A stretch of 64,000 bases of DNA. Source: Chrysoporthe austroafricana (taxonomy: Eukaryota > Ascomycota > Sordariomycetes > Diaporthales > Cryphonectriaceae). Position numbers and translations under genes: made by a program. Location of the stretch: contig JYIP02000004.1 of NCBI GenBank assembly GCA_001051155.2, positions 187,576-251,575 on the forward strand, written 5' to 3'. The number at the start of each line of letters is the position of its first letter. Position 1 is the stretch's first letter. Below are positions 22,378-34,277 of this stretch, piece after piece. A model generated the notes under the pieces. That model was not told the DNA's origin. It worked only from the letters and a program-made list of their open reading frames with translations, and did not search any database.

Positions 22378-23571
22378 CTACTGGTAGATCTCACCACAAG
22401 AGCAACAGACGTAGTATAGTTTCTGTAGGTGACCCGTTAGGAAAGCTGTGCCCAGGGGAACGAGCGAAGGGAACGGGAGACACATACCATACCAGTGTCT
22501 CTAGTTCGCTGTTGGGACTGGAAGAAGACAGCCTCCTCATGGCCGCAGGTGGGACACGTCTTGTCCGAGCGAGGAAGCTACAAGAGTAGAGAGACGACAC
22601 GTCAGCAGCAGGTTCTTGAACAAGAGAAGAAACATGCAAATCATGATCCTCTTAGACAACACCCCGCTCCTGAGCCGTCATCATTATCCTCGCCTCCTGC
22701 GGCTTCTGGGCAGGCCAGGGCGGGTGTGCTCTGATTGCGGTTGTAGGTAGCCGAGCGGGCCGTGTACTGCGGGCGAGGCAGGAGGCAAACGCCATGTCGC
22801 AAGCAAGGCCACATATCGTACGAGATGTGGCGGGACATCGTAGTGTAGGATGGATAGTAGGATAGGAAGAGCCTAGGCAGAAGCGACCTCGCCCTGGGAG
22901 CCGTGGAGATCCTGGGAGAGAGGATGCCCCTGCAGCTCAGGCTCCCAGTCGTCCATGTCATCATCATCGTCATAGAGCTCCAGATCCGCGCCGGCGTCCG
23001 CGGGAGCGATGTTCAAGCTGGCGACCTCTTCGAGGATGCGGCTCCAGGCATCCTGGGCATCAGCCGAAGCCAGCATGGGTGCGGCCAGCTCGACCTGGTA
23101 GGACCTCGGAGGGTTGGAGGGGGGCCAATTGCCGCCGTCATCGTCGTCGTTGTCGGCGGCGGCGGCACCAAGCTCACCGGCGGGGACAAAGGCAGGGCGG
23201 ATCTCGCAATCAGAGCACATGATGATCTGGCCACAGCAGCCGCACATGGCAAGGGCAGAGGAGGGGGACGGCGGGGGGAAGTAGCGGGTGTCTGGGCTGG
23301 GGCCACCAACCGTGGGGTCGAGGGCGACGTCCTGGGTGACGCCCGCGGTGTCGCCAGCCTGGCTCTTGAGGATGTTGCGGTAGACGCAGTTGGAGCTGGC
23401 GGGCTCGGTGTGCTGGCAGGTCCTGCACTGGTACATGAGGCGGCGGGCCTCCTTGTCCTCCTTGGGGTAGAGCATGTTGGAGCACTCGGGACAGAAGAGG
23501 ATGGAGACGGGCATGTTGCCATGCTTCTGCGGTGCCTGGACACCGCCGGACTCCTGTGGGGTGGACGACAT
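22378..23571 (-). CDS. rpb9: DNA-directed RNA polymerase II subunit RPB9
   Basis: Exons 23571-23311, 22577-22488 and 22422-22378 give 131 residues. The N-terminal zinc ribbon reads [14 protein letters not shown] and [18 protein letters not shown], followed by the conserved [12 protein letters not shown]. Exons 2-3 supply [20 protein letters not shown], then [10 protein letters not shown] and [14 protein letters not shown], the C-terminal TFIIS-like ribbon. Family knowledge: RPB9 is a small non-catalytic Pol II subunit acting in start-site choice, fidelity and TFIIS response. The first intron (23310-22578, 733 nt) is about ten times the usual length here and begins GTTGGT. Its first roughly 145 codons are open in the exon 1 frame and contain [15 protein letters not shown] and an acidic run. 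An intron-retained isoform would lose the second zinc ribbon. The spliced form matches the family and is preferred. Confidence 0.9.
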
Positions 23572-25758
23572 CGCGCTCGTTAGCCTGTCACTGTCGATAT
23601 CGATGTGGGCGTGGGTGGTCGTGTGCGGGCTTGTCTTGGGTGGCGACGTCGTCGGCGGACAAGCTTCGAGGACGGGTCGGTGTGGGTCTTGCGTGAAAGT
23701 CGGGCCTTTCGCAGCTGGGGGGAGACTCCGCCAGAGGGGAGGGCTGGATGCTGCTCGAGCTGATGGGCGAAGGCCGTCTCGTCGCGTGCTGTTGCGAAGG
23801 AAGAAAGAATGAATGAAAGAAAGAGGGAGAGAGAGAAGAAGGCTGGCGGGAGGTGCGGGCGGGAAACGCAATTGTTTTTGACTTTGGCGCGGACGCGGTC
23901 CGTCAAAGTGGGTGCAGCGCAGGCGCAGGCGCAGGTGCAGGTGGGGCGCAGCTCTGGCGGGCGCTCCCCTCACAGTGACTGTAGCGGGTAGCGGTAAGTA
24001 GTGTGAAGGCTAGACACAGCTGGGCGACAGTTCAGCACGGGAGCCAATGAGAGGACGATCGCATTAAAAACGGGGCTTGACGAGCTCTTCCTCACGTCAA
24101 CCTTCGAACACCGCCACGGCAGAGGCTTGAGGGCAGAGCGCATCGAGGGACGATGAGATTCCACCTAAAGGAAAAAAGGACTGCTGCACTTTTGTAAAAG
24201 GCCATCCTCACGGGCGAGCTGCCGCACGTCGCGGTGATATAGCCCGTCGCGCTGTGTGGACATGTGCCCACGGTACGTACCTAGGTACGGTCAACCATGG
24301 CGCATCATTCGCCCAAGCCCAGCGACCACTGCGCGTGCGGAGCGCGGCCCAGCTCGGCTGAGTCATCCTGGCCGGTACGGTACCCTCGCGACGGCGCCCC
24401 CGACGTTTGTCGATGACCTGACCAGCGGCAATGGCTACCTAGGCCGCCAGCTGCCAGGTATCGTGAACAGGTGGTCTTCCAGGAGGCTATGCGGCCGAGG
24501 CTGCTCCAGCATGTCGAGTGCCTACCGGATCATAAGAGGAGATCACGGTGCCCCAGGTGGACTTCCAAAGGGCCGACACGATATTATGATTCAGCCATAC
24601 TACATACTATAATCATGCCCTGTGCCATCCGCCGCGAGACACTCGCTCGGGGCATCACGCGGTCGTCGTCGAGCTGATTCGTAAAGCCTGGAGCCGTGGG
24701 CAGCGAGTCTCAGCACGAGGTGCTCCTGCTGGGCCGCCGCCAGCCGTGCCGGCCTCACTGCCTCGAGGGCCTCATACCCGGCGGTACAGGCGAGCGAGTG
24801 ATATGGTACAGTATGTACGGATGAGCATGCAAAAGTACCCGGTACAAATCGTACCTTAGTACCTGCTGCTAGTCGTACCAGGTGGTGCGCTAAACCTGAC
24901 GGACGACGATCGGCCGCAGTATTTCCTGGCTACCGGAGGACGCATCGTGCCTGGGCGAGAGCGAGGGCAAGGGACAGGGCGTTCTCATAGGCACATAGTA
25001 GGATCGGGGGCTGTTGCTAATTGACACCTTCTTGACTCTTCTTCCATGCGGCGTAGCGGGAGGGGGGGGCGGCGAGGGGGGAGGCGAAATGAAATGGTCA
25101 CGATGGCCCCCTCGTCCACAGAGACTTCGGCCCAAAGCCTGAAACCCCACAAATCTTGTCCGGGGAGGGTCCTCGTGATGCTCTCGTCCTGGAGGCCCCG
25201 TTCTCCCTTCCCCAGATCCTGCCTCGACTGACTGCAGTAGAGCCGGATGATGCGTTCGGGTACCTTGCGTAGCCCGGGACCATCTGTACCCGCGAGACTC
25301 ACACAGAGTCAAGAGCGCAAGCCGCCTTGGCTGGCACCACGGCGCCGAGGAGAAGTCGAGGCCAGACGAGGCCCTGTAGTGTGCCCAGCATCTAGTGTGC
25401 CCACGCATCCCTGGCGCCCTGGCGCCCTGGCCCTTGGTCCCAGATCCCCAGGATCCTCCCGCAGCAGGCCCAGTGTTTTTCCCCAACAGCGCCCAGCGGC
25501 ACCCAGCCAGTGAGGTTCAGGCGAGAGGGAGGGGCGCCAGGCCCCACCTCCGCGCCCCTGTACGTCACTTGGCCAACCTGGGGCGGCGCATCCGACCTTG
25601 ATCATTTATTCATCCACGGATCTTCTCTTGCCCCGGATCTCAAACGTCGACACCTCACATCTGGGCGCATTGGAACCCGCCTACGACCCTACGCGACCGT
25701 GCACACCGTAACGATACCATCCGCCCAGGAGCAGAGCCCTACAGCACCGACCAAAAGC
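23572..25758. promoter_or_regulatory. Divergent upstream region between RPB9 and ESS1
   Basis: No gene recognised in this 2.2-kb stretch. The part nearest RPB9 is C/T-rich on the coding strand; near 24270-24290 and 24820-24885 are GTACC/GGTACC-like words, several forming short palindromes. It presumably holds both promoters. Short antisense frames show no motif. Confidence 0.5.
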
Positions 25759-26781
25759 ATGGCTGACACGCAGGCAAGTCTGTGCCTATCACCCGGTTGT
25801 TTACTCCCTCCCTCCCGCTGCAGGCTGTAGCTTCGGGCCAAGACCTCCCGTTGAAAGCCGCCGGGCACTGAGACCATGGTCTCGTGGTGGCCCCCTCCTG
25901 AGGGCTCACACGCCGTCGCTGCTGCCAGGGCGGGATGTTTCACAGCTAACACGTGGGCCCTCTCGAGCAGGAGACCGGCCTGCCTCCCAACTGGGAGGTC
26001 CGCCACAGCAACTCCAAGAACCTCCCCTACTACTTCAACTCTGTCGAGAAGAACAGCCGCTGGGAGCCCCCCGCAGGCACCGACACCGAGAGGCTGAAGG
26101 TCTACATGGCCAAACACCACAGCCCCGCCGCCGCGGGTAGCATCGGCGGTGGGGAGGGCAAGATCCGCGCCGCACATCTGCTGGTCAAGCACACGGAGTC
26201 TAGGCGACCCTCGAGCTGGAAGGAGGTACGTCCGACGGGCCCCGTCCGGGAACGCAACTCCCTGCGAGGGTGAGAGGCTGGAGGAGGGTGAGGAGCAGCG
26301 TTTCAGAGAACGGGGGCGCGGGGACGGTGCAACATCCCAAGTGTGGCCGCGCCACCTGAAATCGTGGGGGCTTGCTGCTGGACAAGGCCGGAATTAAATG
26401 GATCGCTAAGCTCTTGGAGTCCCCGTCCCAGTGCTGACAGATCCCCGTGTCATATAGGCCGAGATCACCCGCTCTAAGGAGGATGCCCGGAAGATTATCG
26501 AGGGCTACCATGACCGCATCAAGAGCGGCGAGATCAGCCTGGGCGAGCTGGCCGTCACCGAGTCCGACTGCAGCAGCGCTAGGAAGCGCGGCGATCTAGG
26601 GTATTTCGGCAAGGGCGACATGCAGCAGGCCTTCGAGGAGGCTGCGTTCGCGCTGAAGCCAGGCGAGACCTCGGGCGTGGTAGACACTGCGAGCGGGCTG
26701 CATTTGATCGAACGGTACGTCTTCGAATGCTCGATGTCTTCCCAAAATGCGTATATCTGATGACGATATAGTCTGGAGTAG
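25759..26781 (+). CDS. ess1: Pin1/Ess1-type peptidyl-prolyl cis-trans isomerase (WW + parvulin)
   Basis: Exons 25759-25773, 25971-26225, 26458-26714 and 26772-26781 give 178 residues, the usual family length. The WW domain (about residues 9-38) shows LPPNWEVRHSNSKN, YYFN and SRWEPP. The parvulin domain (about 65-178) shows IRAAHLLVKHTESRRPSSW with the phosphate-binding basic cluster, the catalytic Cys region TESDCSSARKRGDLGYFGKG, MQQAFEEAAFAL, and SGLHLIERLE formed by the last splice. Family knowledge: this nuclear enzyme isomerises phospho-Ser/Thr-Pro bonds, notably in the RNA polymerase II CTD. The first intron begins GC (CAG|GCAAGT), a GC-AG intron. The final exon is only 10 nt (3 codons including stop). 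The gene is intact and divergent to RPB9. Confidence 0.93.
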
Positions 26782-27481
26782 GATATGGATATTAGGATGG
26801 AAGACAGGCCAAAAGGAACGGGGAAAAGGACGTTTATCGGCGAGCGAGCACGAATCCGCAATAGGCGAAGGCGAGCAGGGCAGGTATGAAAGGAGCGATA
26901 GGCCGGAGCTGCTGGAGCTGCATAACTGCGTACTCTTTGATAACTACGATAGTGCAAGCCTAAAATAGCAGATGGAGGTATTACGTGGAACAAATAGGTA
27001 CCAACAAGCGGCAACCGGGGCTACCACGCGGGCGCTCGTGAGATTCTCCGTGCATCGTCATCATCATCGCCGCACCTAATGATAGTAACGAACGGCGTTT
27101 CTGAGGCTACTGTTCGCTTTGTAAAGAAGAATTGTCCAAAACCACTCGGACTGTCTAATGACTTTCAGACGCACTAAGTCTATCCCCTCTGATACTAACG
27201 TAGGAACGAGACTCATACATCCGTACTAAGACAAAATGCCGCCTACCATCCAGACCGCAACGCCATGTCAAAAAGAGTCACCAAGCCCAGATTTCTATCC
27301 TGTATGCAGGGTATCTGCCAAAACATCTGAGGCCTCATGGTCATTGCAGTCGTATCATCAGATACATCTCATCGCGGCACCATAGTATCCATTAGGTCGT
27401 TATCGTACAGAGACCGGCTCCTTGAATGGAATCCTTCCTCCAGCGCCATGTTCCGCAATGTAGACCGTAGAGTAAAAGTCG
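26782..27481. other. Convergent 3' intergenic region
   Basis: Between the stops of ESS1 (plus) and the LrgB-type gene (minus). No gene seen. Confidence 0.5.
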
Positions 27482-29955
27482 TCATGGTCCCCGGACCAAA
27501 CCAACAAGCCATTCCACCATTGGGCTGTAGACGGTGAAGAGCACAGTAAACACGCCAAACATAGTCATTGAAAGGGCAGAATAAGGTGCCGCGTGACTGT
27601 TCTGCTCGTACAGGTGGGCAGTCCCCATTGCGGCGGCGTTGATACCGATTGCGACGCCTGCTGCCACTGTAGGGACGTCATCTCTGCGTGAAGAGGGGGC
27701 AAGCTCAGCCAGAGCTGTTTCTCGGTTTTGTGTTGTGAGTTCACTACCAGCTACGTGGTGGTTTGCACTGTTGATGAGCACGGTCTCGCACGCAAAGCTA
27801 AGAGGGCTGGGCACGTGCCGCTCATCGACGTGTGTTGCGTCTGAGCCGAAGCGTATATGACGGTGATGGTCGTCGTTGCTCCGCCTCAAGACGCTTTGAG
27901 AAGGCCTCGGTGATCCTGAATGGCGCCGTTCGTCGCCCTTTTCTGCTTCTAAAAATGGTGTTCCGGTCTGACGTTTCATTCGGCCCGCAACTGCCGCCAT
28001 CCAGACGTATATGTCCCTTCGCAATCGCATCATTGCACCTTCAAAGCCCTCCCCACCCACGAAACAGCCCGCGATAAGCTGAAAACAGATCCCGTTGACA
28101 ACGACTCCCACGGCGTTGACACCAGCATCTCCTCCCAGGCTCTCCATCGCCGGTACGCCCAACGCGATGGTGACACTCCGCGCGGCAAAACTCAGATCCG
28201 AGGCCGCAGGCCGAACGCCAATACGGCGGGTGAGGAGGGGCCAGGCAATAATATTGAAGATAGCAGCAACAGACGAGGTGATGAGCACAGTGAGGCCGCC
28301 ACGAGAAATTATCTGGTGCCGGTACTCAAAAAGTTTCAGGCCCCAGGATACGATGCCTGCGTTGAGAATGGAGGTGGCGATGTCTCCAGCACCCAGAGAG
28401 AGATGCATCCGGTAGGATGGAGCGATCATGTTGGATGATGATGTCGCGTTGGGAGAGGCAGGGTTGGAGCTGATGTCGGTAGGGTCGATTAGATGTGCGA
28501 TGATATCAGACACGGTGTTGTTTGTTTTGAAGCGCGCGACGACGAGAGTAGTCGGCTCCTGGCGGATGTGGGACTTTGCGAGGCCGTAACAGATGAGAAA
28601 GAGCGAGGTCCAGAGGACAGGGTTGAGAAGTGTCGCAAGGGCCGTCAGAGCACGCTTGCCGTTGTTGGTCTGTCCTGGATGATGCAGTCGTTGACATGTG
28701 ATGTGCTGCTTTACCGTGGTCTGCGCCGAGGTGAATGTCAACCACATGGTGAAGAGAAACCCGATATCCAGAAAGAGGTCGCTATATCGGAGGCAGGATA
28801 GTGGAAGCCCAACAAAGAAAAACAGCAGGATAGACGAGGCGAGAAAGATGTTTTGCTGTATCCACGTCCAGGCAACGAAGAGAATCCGATGTGATGGGAC
28901 AGCAGACGTCGGATTCGTCTCGCTTGTTGACGTCGTCTCATTCTCCAGCGTCCGTAGAGCATGCTCACGCAGTCCACCGCTTGCTCCTCCTACCTCACAG
29001 ACATAGGCCATATTCGAGTCGCTCGCGTACCCAGATAGCGTGCACAGTGTCGACACATCACTGAGAGGCTTCCGAAACCGATATAGACACGGCTGCTCGA
29101 AGGCCTCCTCAGACCTAACACAGCCTGGGTCAATGGCGGCAGATGCAACAGTCTGATGGAGGACTGAGCCCGATCGCGTGGTATTGACGCTCATGTGCAG
29201 TCCACGCCCAGCATCCTCAACACCTAAGTCATGCTTGTGTTGCATGGTTCGGTTTGCCGACGGCCGGTATTTCGTGACAAGTCTAGTGATCCAGCGCTGC
29301 ACATGGTACGCGATCACATACACAAAGATTGCGTTCAGTATACCTGTTACGACTGTGCAGCGTGACATGATATTAGCTTTGATAACAATAGCACTAATCA
29401 TCTACTATTCGAGAGAAAAGAAAGAAGAAAGAAAAAAGCAATTTTGGCGCGAGACGTACCAAACGCTGTCGTCAGCAAACCTACTTGATCTGCGCCCACA
29501 AAGGACTGGCTGATCAGAGTCAGAAAGGGCACTGTGAAGCCGATTGACATATGCTTGTTGAGTACTTCAGTCTATGGGGAAAAGAACACCACTTAGAGTC
29601 GACGATGCCAAAAGCAGCAGGATATCGAAGGGGAGCGAAGACTCACAGGAGGCCTGAGATGCCGATGATAAAATCGTTCTAGCCCCTCACCCGGCTTGCA
29701 GAGAACAGCTTGCGAACCCCACATGACAAGCCAAAGAGATATCATGGCAACAATCTGACCAGGAAATTTCAGACTGGAGGCCCAAAATGCCATATCCCAG
29801 GCGCACGTGAGGATCTGCGCGACGAAGAAGAGGATAATGGCGAGGAGGACATGGTAGTAATGACGTGCCGTATCGGACAGATTGCTCCAGGGTTTCTTCG
29901 GATGCCAGCAACCTCGTTGGCGTACGAGGGACGGATTCTCACGAACATCGATCAT
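27482..29955 (-). CDS. LrgA/LrgB-type membrane protein (PLGG1-like)
   Basis: Exons 29955-29647, 29571-29460 and 29376-27482 give 771 residues. The start is the first ATG after an upstream in-frame stop. The N-terminal third is LrgA-like with several membrane segments, including KFPGQIVAMISLWLVMW, GFTVPFLTLISQSFVG and TGILNAIFVYVIAYHVQRW. The LrgB-like part has IFLASSILLFFFVGLPLSCL, NPVLWTSLFLICYGLAKS, GAGDIATSILNAGIVSWGLK, AARSVTIALGVPAMESLGGD and NAVGVVVNGICFQLIAGC. A polar loop separates the last helices. Family knowledge: bacterial LrgA/LrgB act with Cid proteins in murein hydrolase control, and the plant fusion PLGG1 is a glycolate/glycerate transporter in plastids; the role in fungi is unknown. 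The last intron's acceptor (AAAG) is the only one found that keeps the frame, so that junction is less sure. Confidence 0.82.
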
Positions 29956-32900
29956 GTTCAGAGTCCCAAGGTTGCTCTTGCTCTTGAGTGGCAATGAGCC
30001 TCTTCAGGCGGCCCTGTCTTCCCACCGTAGTCCAGCCCTCTCCCTTGCGCGAGTATGGGGGCACGGCGAGCCAGGTGATATGCAAGAATCTGGTGCGAGG
30101 TTTGCAGAGCTGGGAGTTACCTGCGCTCAAGAGAGAAAGGGAGACACAAAGTGACAAGGCAACCAAGCAATTGTTGGCATTTGGCAAACAGAAGCCGTCA
30201 ATCATGCCAAATGAGACACAGAAAAGGGGGGAAAGGGGGCCTTGATTATGATAGATGTTGTAATTGCGGTTATGACTGACAACCCGAGGTCATGGGATTT
30301 CGGAGCAAGTAAATAGTTATAGAGAAACCATTCACAGGGCGTGACGGGGTTGAAGGTGAACGTAGGTGGGAGTATGGTTATAGGCTAACGCTCGTGTGAA
30401 TGCAGTGATGCCATGTACAGAGGCACTCTCAGTGAGCACGACGTCTTGTCATGGTTTCTGTTTGGGCCAAGGCCATGCCATGCACCCGCTGGCTATGAAC
30501 ACCATCATGGACGGGTTTGGTGTCGCTGTTTTGGATCCACACTTGCCTCCCCATTCGGCATTTGCCATCGTACACCGCCGGCATGCAACCAGGGAGAGAC
30601 GAGTATAGAAGAGTGAGGCGCTTACGTATGGCTGATCTGTTAGGCTCGGCCGCGCTGCGCTTATCCTCAGTCCACGGGCGAGAAGAATTCTCAGATTGTT
30701 TGCTTTGACCAGCCCAGGTGTCGATCAGACCAAAATAGCTTAGTTTGGGCATCACGGATAGCAGACGGACACATGCGTGTCCGCCTCCTGTGACGTGTTG
30801 CTCGGCCTTCTGGGTACGTGCTTCTTGGCCAAGGGAACCTGTACAAAGAAACATCCAAGGATTGAAAAGGCGACATGGATGTCAGGGGCAGAACACGACA
30901 CCAAGCCACTCTTCTCTGCCCAGTTTCTTGTGCCCATCACTGTTCCCGAATGTCTCAGCGCACAAAGCATGGCATGCGGACGTTTTCACCGAGCAGTAGA
31001 GGGTGAATCAGCCATAGTAGAACAGCAGATCAACCCCACTTTCGTTTATAAAGCAACTCTGCGGTGATGGGTTTCCTCATATGGGGAACCGCGTAGGATA
31101 TGTTGCGTACCGTCGTGGACCGACTCACGGCAGTGAACTAACTGCAGAACAGGCCCAAAACAGGTGAAGCTTGGCGGCTGAGGGACAGACCTCGCCTGTT
31201 ACTGTGTGCATGCCCTGTGCTGAGACAGAACGTCCGAGCTAGCGAATCGTCAATGGCAAGACGCCAGGTCTCCTTGACTTGCCAGCACTCGCTGCCTGTA
31301 ACCTGCGAAGGTTAGTTCAGGCACAGACATAAGAGCTCGTGCTCCCAACTAAGTCGCCAAGCGGTATTCACTGATGGCTGAAGATATCTCCGACGTCCTG
31401 CGTCATAGAAGGCCCGTCTAGCAGCGTAGGTTGCAGTGGCAGTCGCCTCGCAGACATCAGCCAAGGCGGCAGAGGAATGCTGGCCTAGGACAAATCGTCC
31501 GTCGACTGCCGTTGGGCTGGGACGAATGTTCGCGAGACGAGCCTCAGATCTGGATGGGAGGGTATACATTGAAGCCAGGGTGCGTTCGGGAGACTGCCCG
31601 ACGGCAGTTGCAAGCCACCCAACCGGGGTCAAGAGCGCGTTGCCGTCCCCGGACAGATGTCAGATTCGGATGCTATGCGATGCTTGAATCCTAATGGGTC
31701 AGTGTAGCAAACAAGGCTGCGTCTGTAGCTTGTGTGCTATTCCCGAATCCGTAATCCTCATCCGGGCGTCCGCCCGCCTTGGAACTGCTTGCATAGCTTG
31801 TGATTGGGCTAAAGCAGCCAGGTAGGAGAGGTCGGTTCGGAGGTGGCGAAGGAGGAGGCTGATGAGCCCGTGCGAGTGATCCAGGGGGGCAGGTCGTGCA
31901 AACGAAAATGAAAGTCAACCTCCCACACGGTGCCTCGCATACCACAGTGTTCCCACAGTCAGGTACTTGAATACTAACCATGCAGCAGACTCCTGCAGCT
32001 ACAGAGCTCTGGGAGCATGCCCGTTCCACCTGTGGGAAACGAGCTGCAGCTACCCGCACCGAACCTGCGGCTGGATGCGTGGCTCGTGCCGCGGCCCCGG
32101 TCGCAACGAAGCTGACGTGATTTGTCCATGTTTTGTAGACAAAAATTCAGATCATGGAAAGACTGAGCAATTGGTGATGTGGGAAACTGCTGAGGCCGTG
32201 CAAGAACGTTCCGAGGGTGGGAACAAGAGCGTTGCACAAGGTAATGCCCCCTTAGAATGAGTTGGTGAAATATCATCATGGAAATAAATGGCATCACACA
32301 CTCTTGCTTGTGCCTAACTTGCCCTGGCGATACTAGTTCCGCTTCAGGAGATTGCGTGAAAGTGCAATCACTGAGACTGACATCGGAACAGTCAAGCGCC
32401 TTGCTGCAAAGTATCCACAAGTGTGTCTCAGGCTGGCATCAGAAGAAGCCACTGGCAACCTCGTAGGACTGGGGATGCGGATGGTTCCTCGGAACCAACG
32501 CATCGGGACCTGGATCCACGCTTCGCGCCAGTTGCACAACAAGACGAGAGCAAACATGTTTTTTGTTAAAAAGGAAAAAGGGGAGGGGAAAGGTCCTTTT
32601 CGGTCGAAATCACCCTGGTACTGGTGTTGATTGCAGACATCATCACCTACACAGCAGCATTAGCCTCGATAGATCTTGTGAGATGAAAGCCTACCTCTGT
32701 GGGGAGACTGACCTGGTCAGGACGGCTATCTGGCGAGAGACGCTTCCCTAGGCTCACTTCACAGACCTGACGCGGTGCAACTAGCACAGCATTTTCGGAC
32801 GGTCATCTTGGCCCCTTCTGAAGCGAGATGGCGCCTTCGGTTCATGCAACCGCCCATGCTAGAGGCCCTGGAGAAGCCGGCTTGATACTAGCCGTCATTG

Positions 32901-34277
32901 TGTGGCGTTCAGGGCTTGTGAGAGATGCCGATGCCATTCTGTCGGTGTGCAAGCCGCTGCATGGCGTTGACGGAGCGAGAAGACCAGCGCGGCCATGGAA
33001 GGTCGATAGAAGCTTCAACGTGGCGCTCGAATCTGCATCGTCATCCAATCCTAGGCCAAAGCCAGGTCAAGATTGCTGGTGTCCCTGCATAAGGCCATGG
33101 ATGATGTGCGGCCGGCCTTCTCAGCATTCTGTGTGTGCTCAGCAGTCCACTTCATATTTAGCCACGATGCGTCGTGGTGCCAGCTTGTCTGACAGTGCGC
33201 CGTCAGGCGGCCTCCCCACGGCACGAAATACAGCCCCGGGAGTTAGGGCCCAGCAGAGAACACGAGGTCAGCGACCAGTTGGACCACCGCCTGGAGGGGC
33301 TGGAGTATTAGTCTTGTGTGAAGGCGTGGAGGGCTACACCATGCTATATCAAGCAAGAATTGCACGCGCCCAGATGGCGATCAACGGCCGGCGATGAGGC
33401 AATGTTGGAGAGGATTCCGGAGATCCGAAAGTTCGCGGAGGGTTGCCACAGATCGCCAGACGGGACACGCCCTCATCTGCACCGAGAGCATGTCGAGAGA
33501 AGTGCCTGGGGACGACTTATCGAAGGCAGGAAGGCCGCACCACTTCACGGCAGCCTGATGCGCCAGTGTTTACATGTATGACACCACACCCAACTAGATA
33601 GCCTGCAGGGACACGACGAATTGGCCCCCTGGATGAGGCCGTGGCATAGGAGAAAATGAAGATCAATCCATCTGGTTGGACAGAATAGGGCCGATCGTAT
33701 TGGGAGCAGGGAAAGAAAGGTAAAGCTGCTCACTCGCAGGACTAGTGGAGGGGTCGATGTTGATAGCGAGCCTCAAGCGAGGACTTCTGAGTAGAGGTGA
33801 AGTGGCAGGGTGGTGACAGGGGGTTGAGGCACAGGCTTGACAGGCGGTACGGTACACGTCGTTCAGCGCCCCGCCCGCCCCCCGCCCCCCCCAAACTAAG
33901 CCCCGGCCTCTCTGAGCTGCGTGGGGGACGCTAACAGTGTCCCCTGTCCACTACTATGGAACAGAACCGTACAGCGGCCCAGGATCAGTCAGTCTGATTG
34001 GCCACCAACTCTGGGCGACTGATCCCTGCGAGGCTTATTACGACGTCCTCTGGCGATGTTTGTGTTCAATTGTTTGTCTCTGCCGCATCACTAGAGACCC
34101 AACCTTCGTAATTGAAGGCTTCCAGCTACCTAGTGCTGATTTGTCCGTCGGCGCAATCACTGCAGCCTCTGTCCTACCCGTCTCGGCCCCTGGCTCACGA
34201 GATATCATCGAGCTGGCCTGGAGACCTGCACGGTTCGATATCGTATCTAACTCTGATGGTGAGCGATAGGCCACGCG
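29956..34277. other. Gene-poor 4.3-kb stretch
   Basis: No supportable gene. The longest open frame (32828-33397, plus) shows no motif and an unlikely composition. A C-rich run lies near 33867-33890. The last few hundred bases must include the promoter of the coiled-coil gene at 34278. Confidence 0.5.

Noticed and set aside
22903..23583. 226-codon plus-strand frame antisense to RPB9
   Set aside because: Gly/Val-rich shadow frame opposite RPB9 exon 1 and intron 1.
25689..26192. 167-codon minus-strand frame over ESS1
   Set aside because: Overlaps the well-supported ESS1 exons and has no motif.
32828..33397. 189-codon open frame on the plus strand
   Set aside because: No motif, odd composition, no splice partners; most likely chance in moderately GC-rich DNA.
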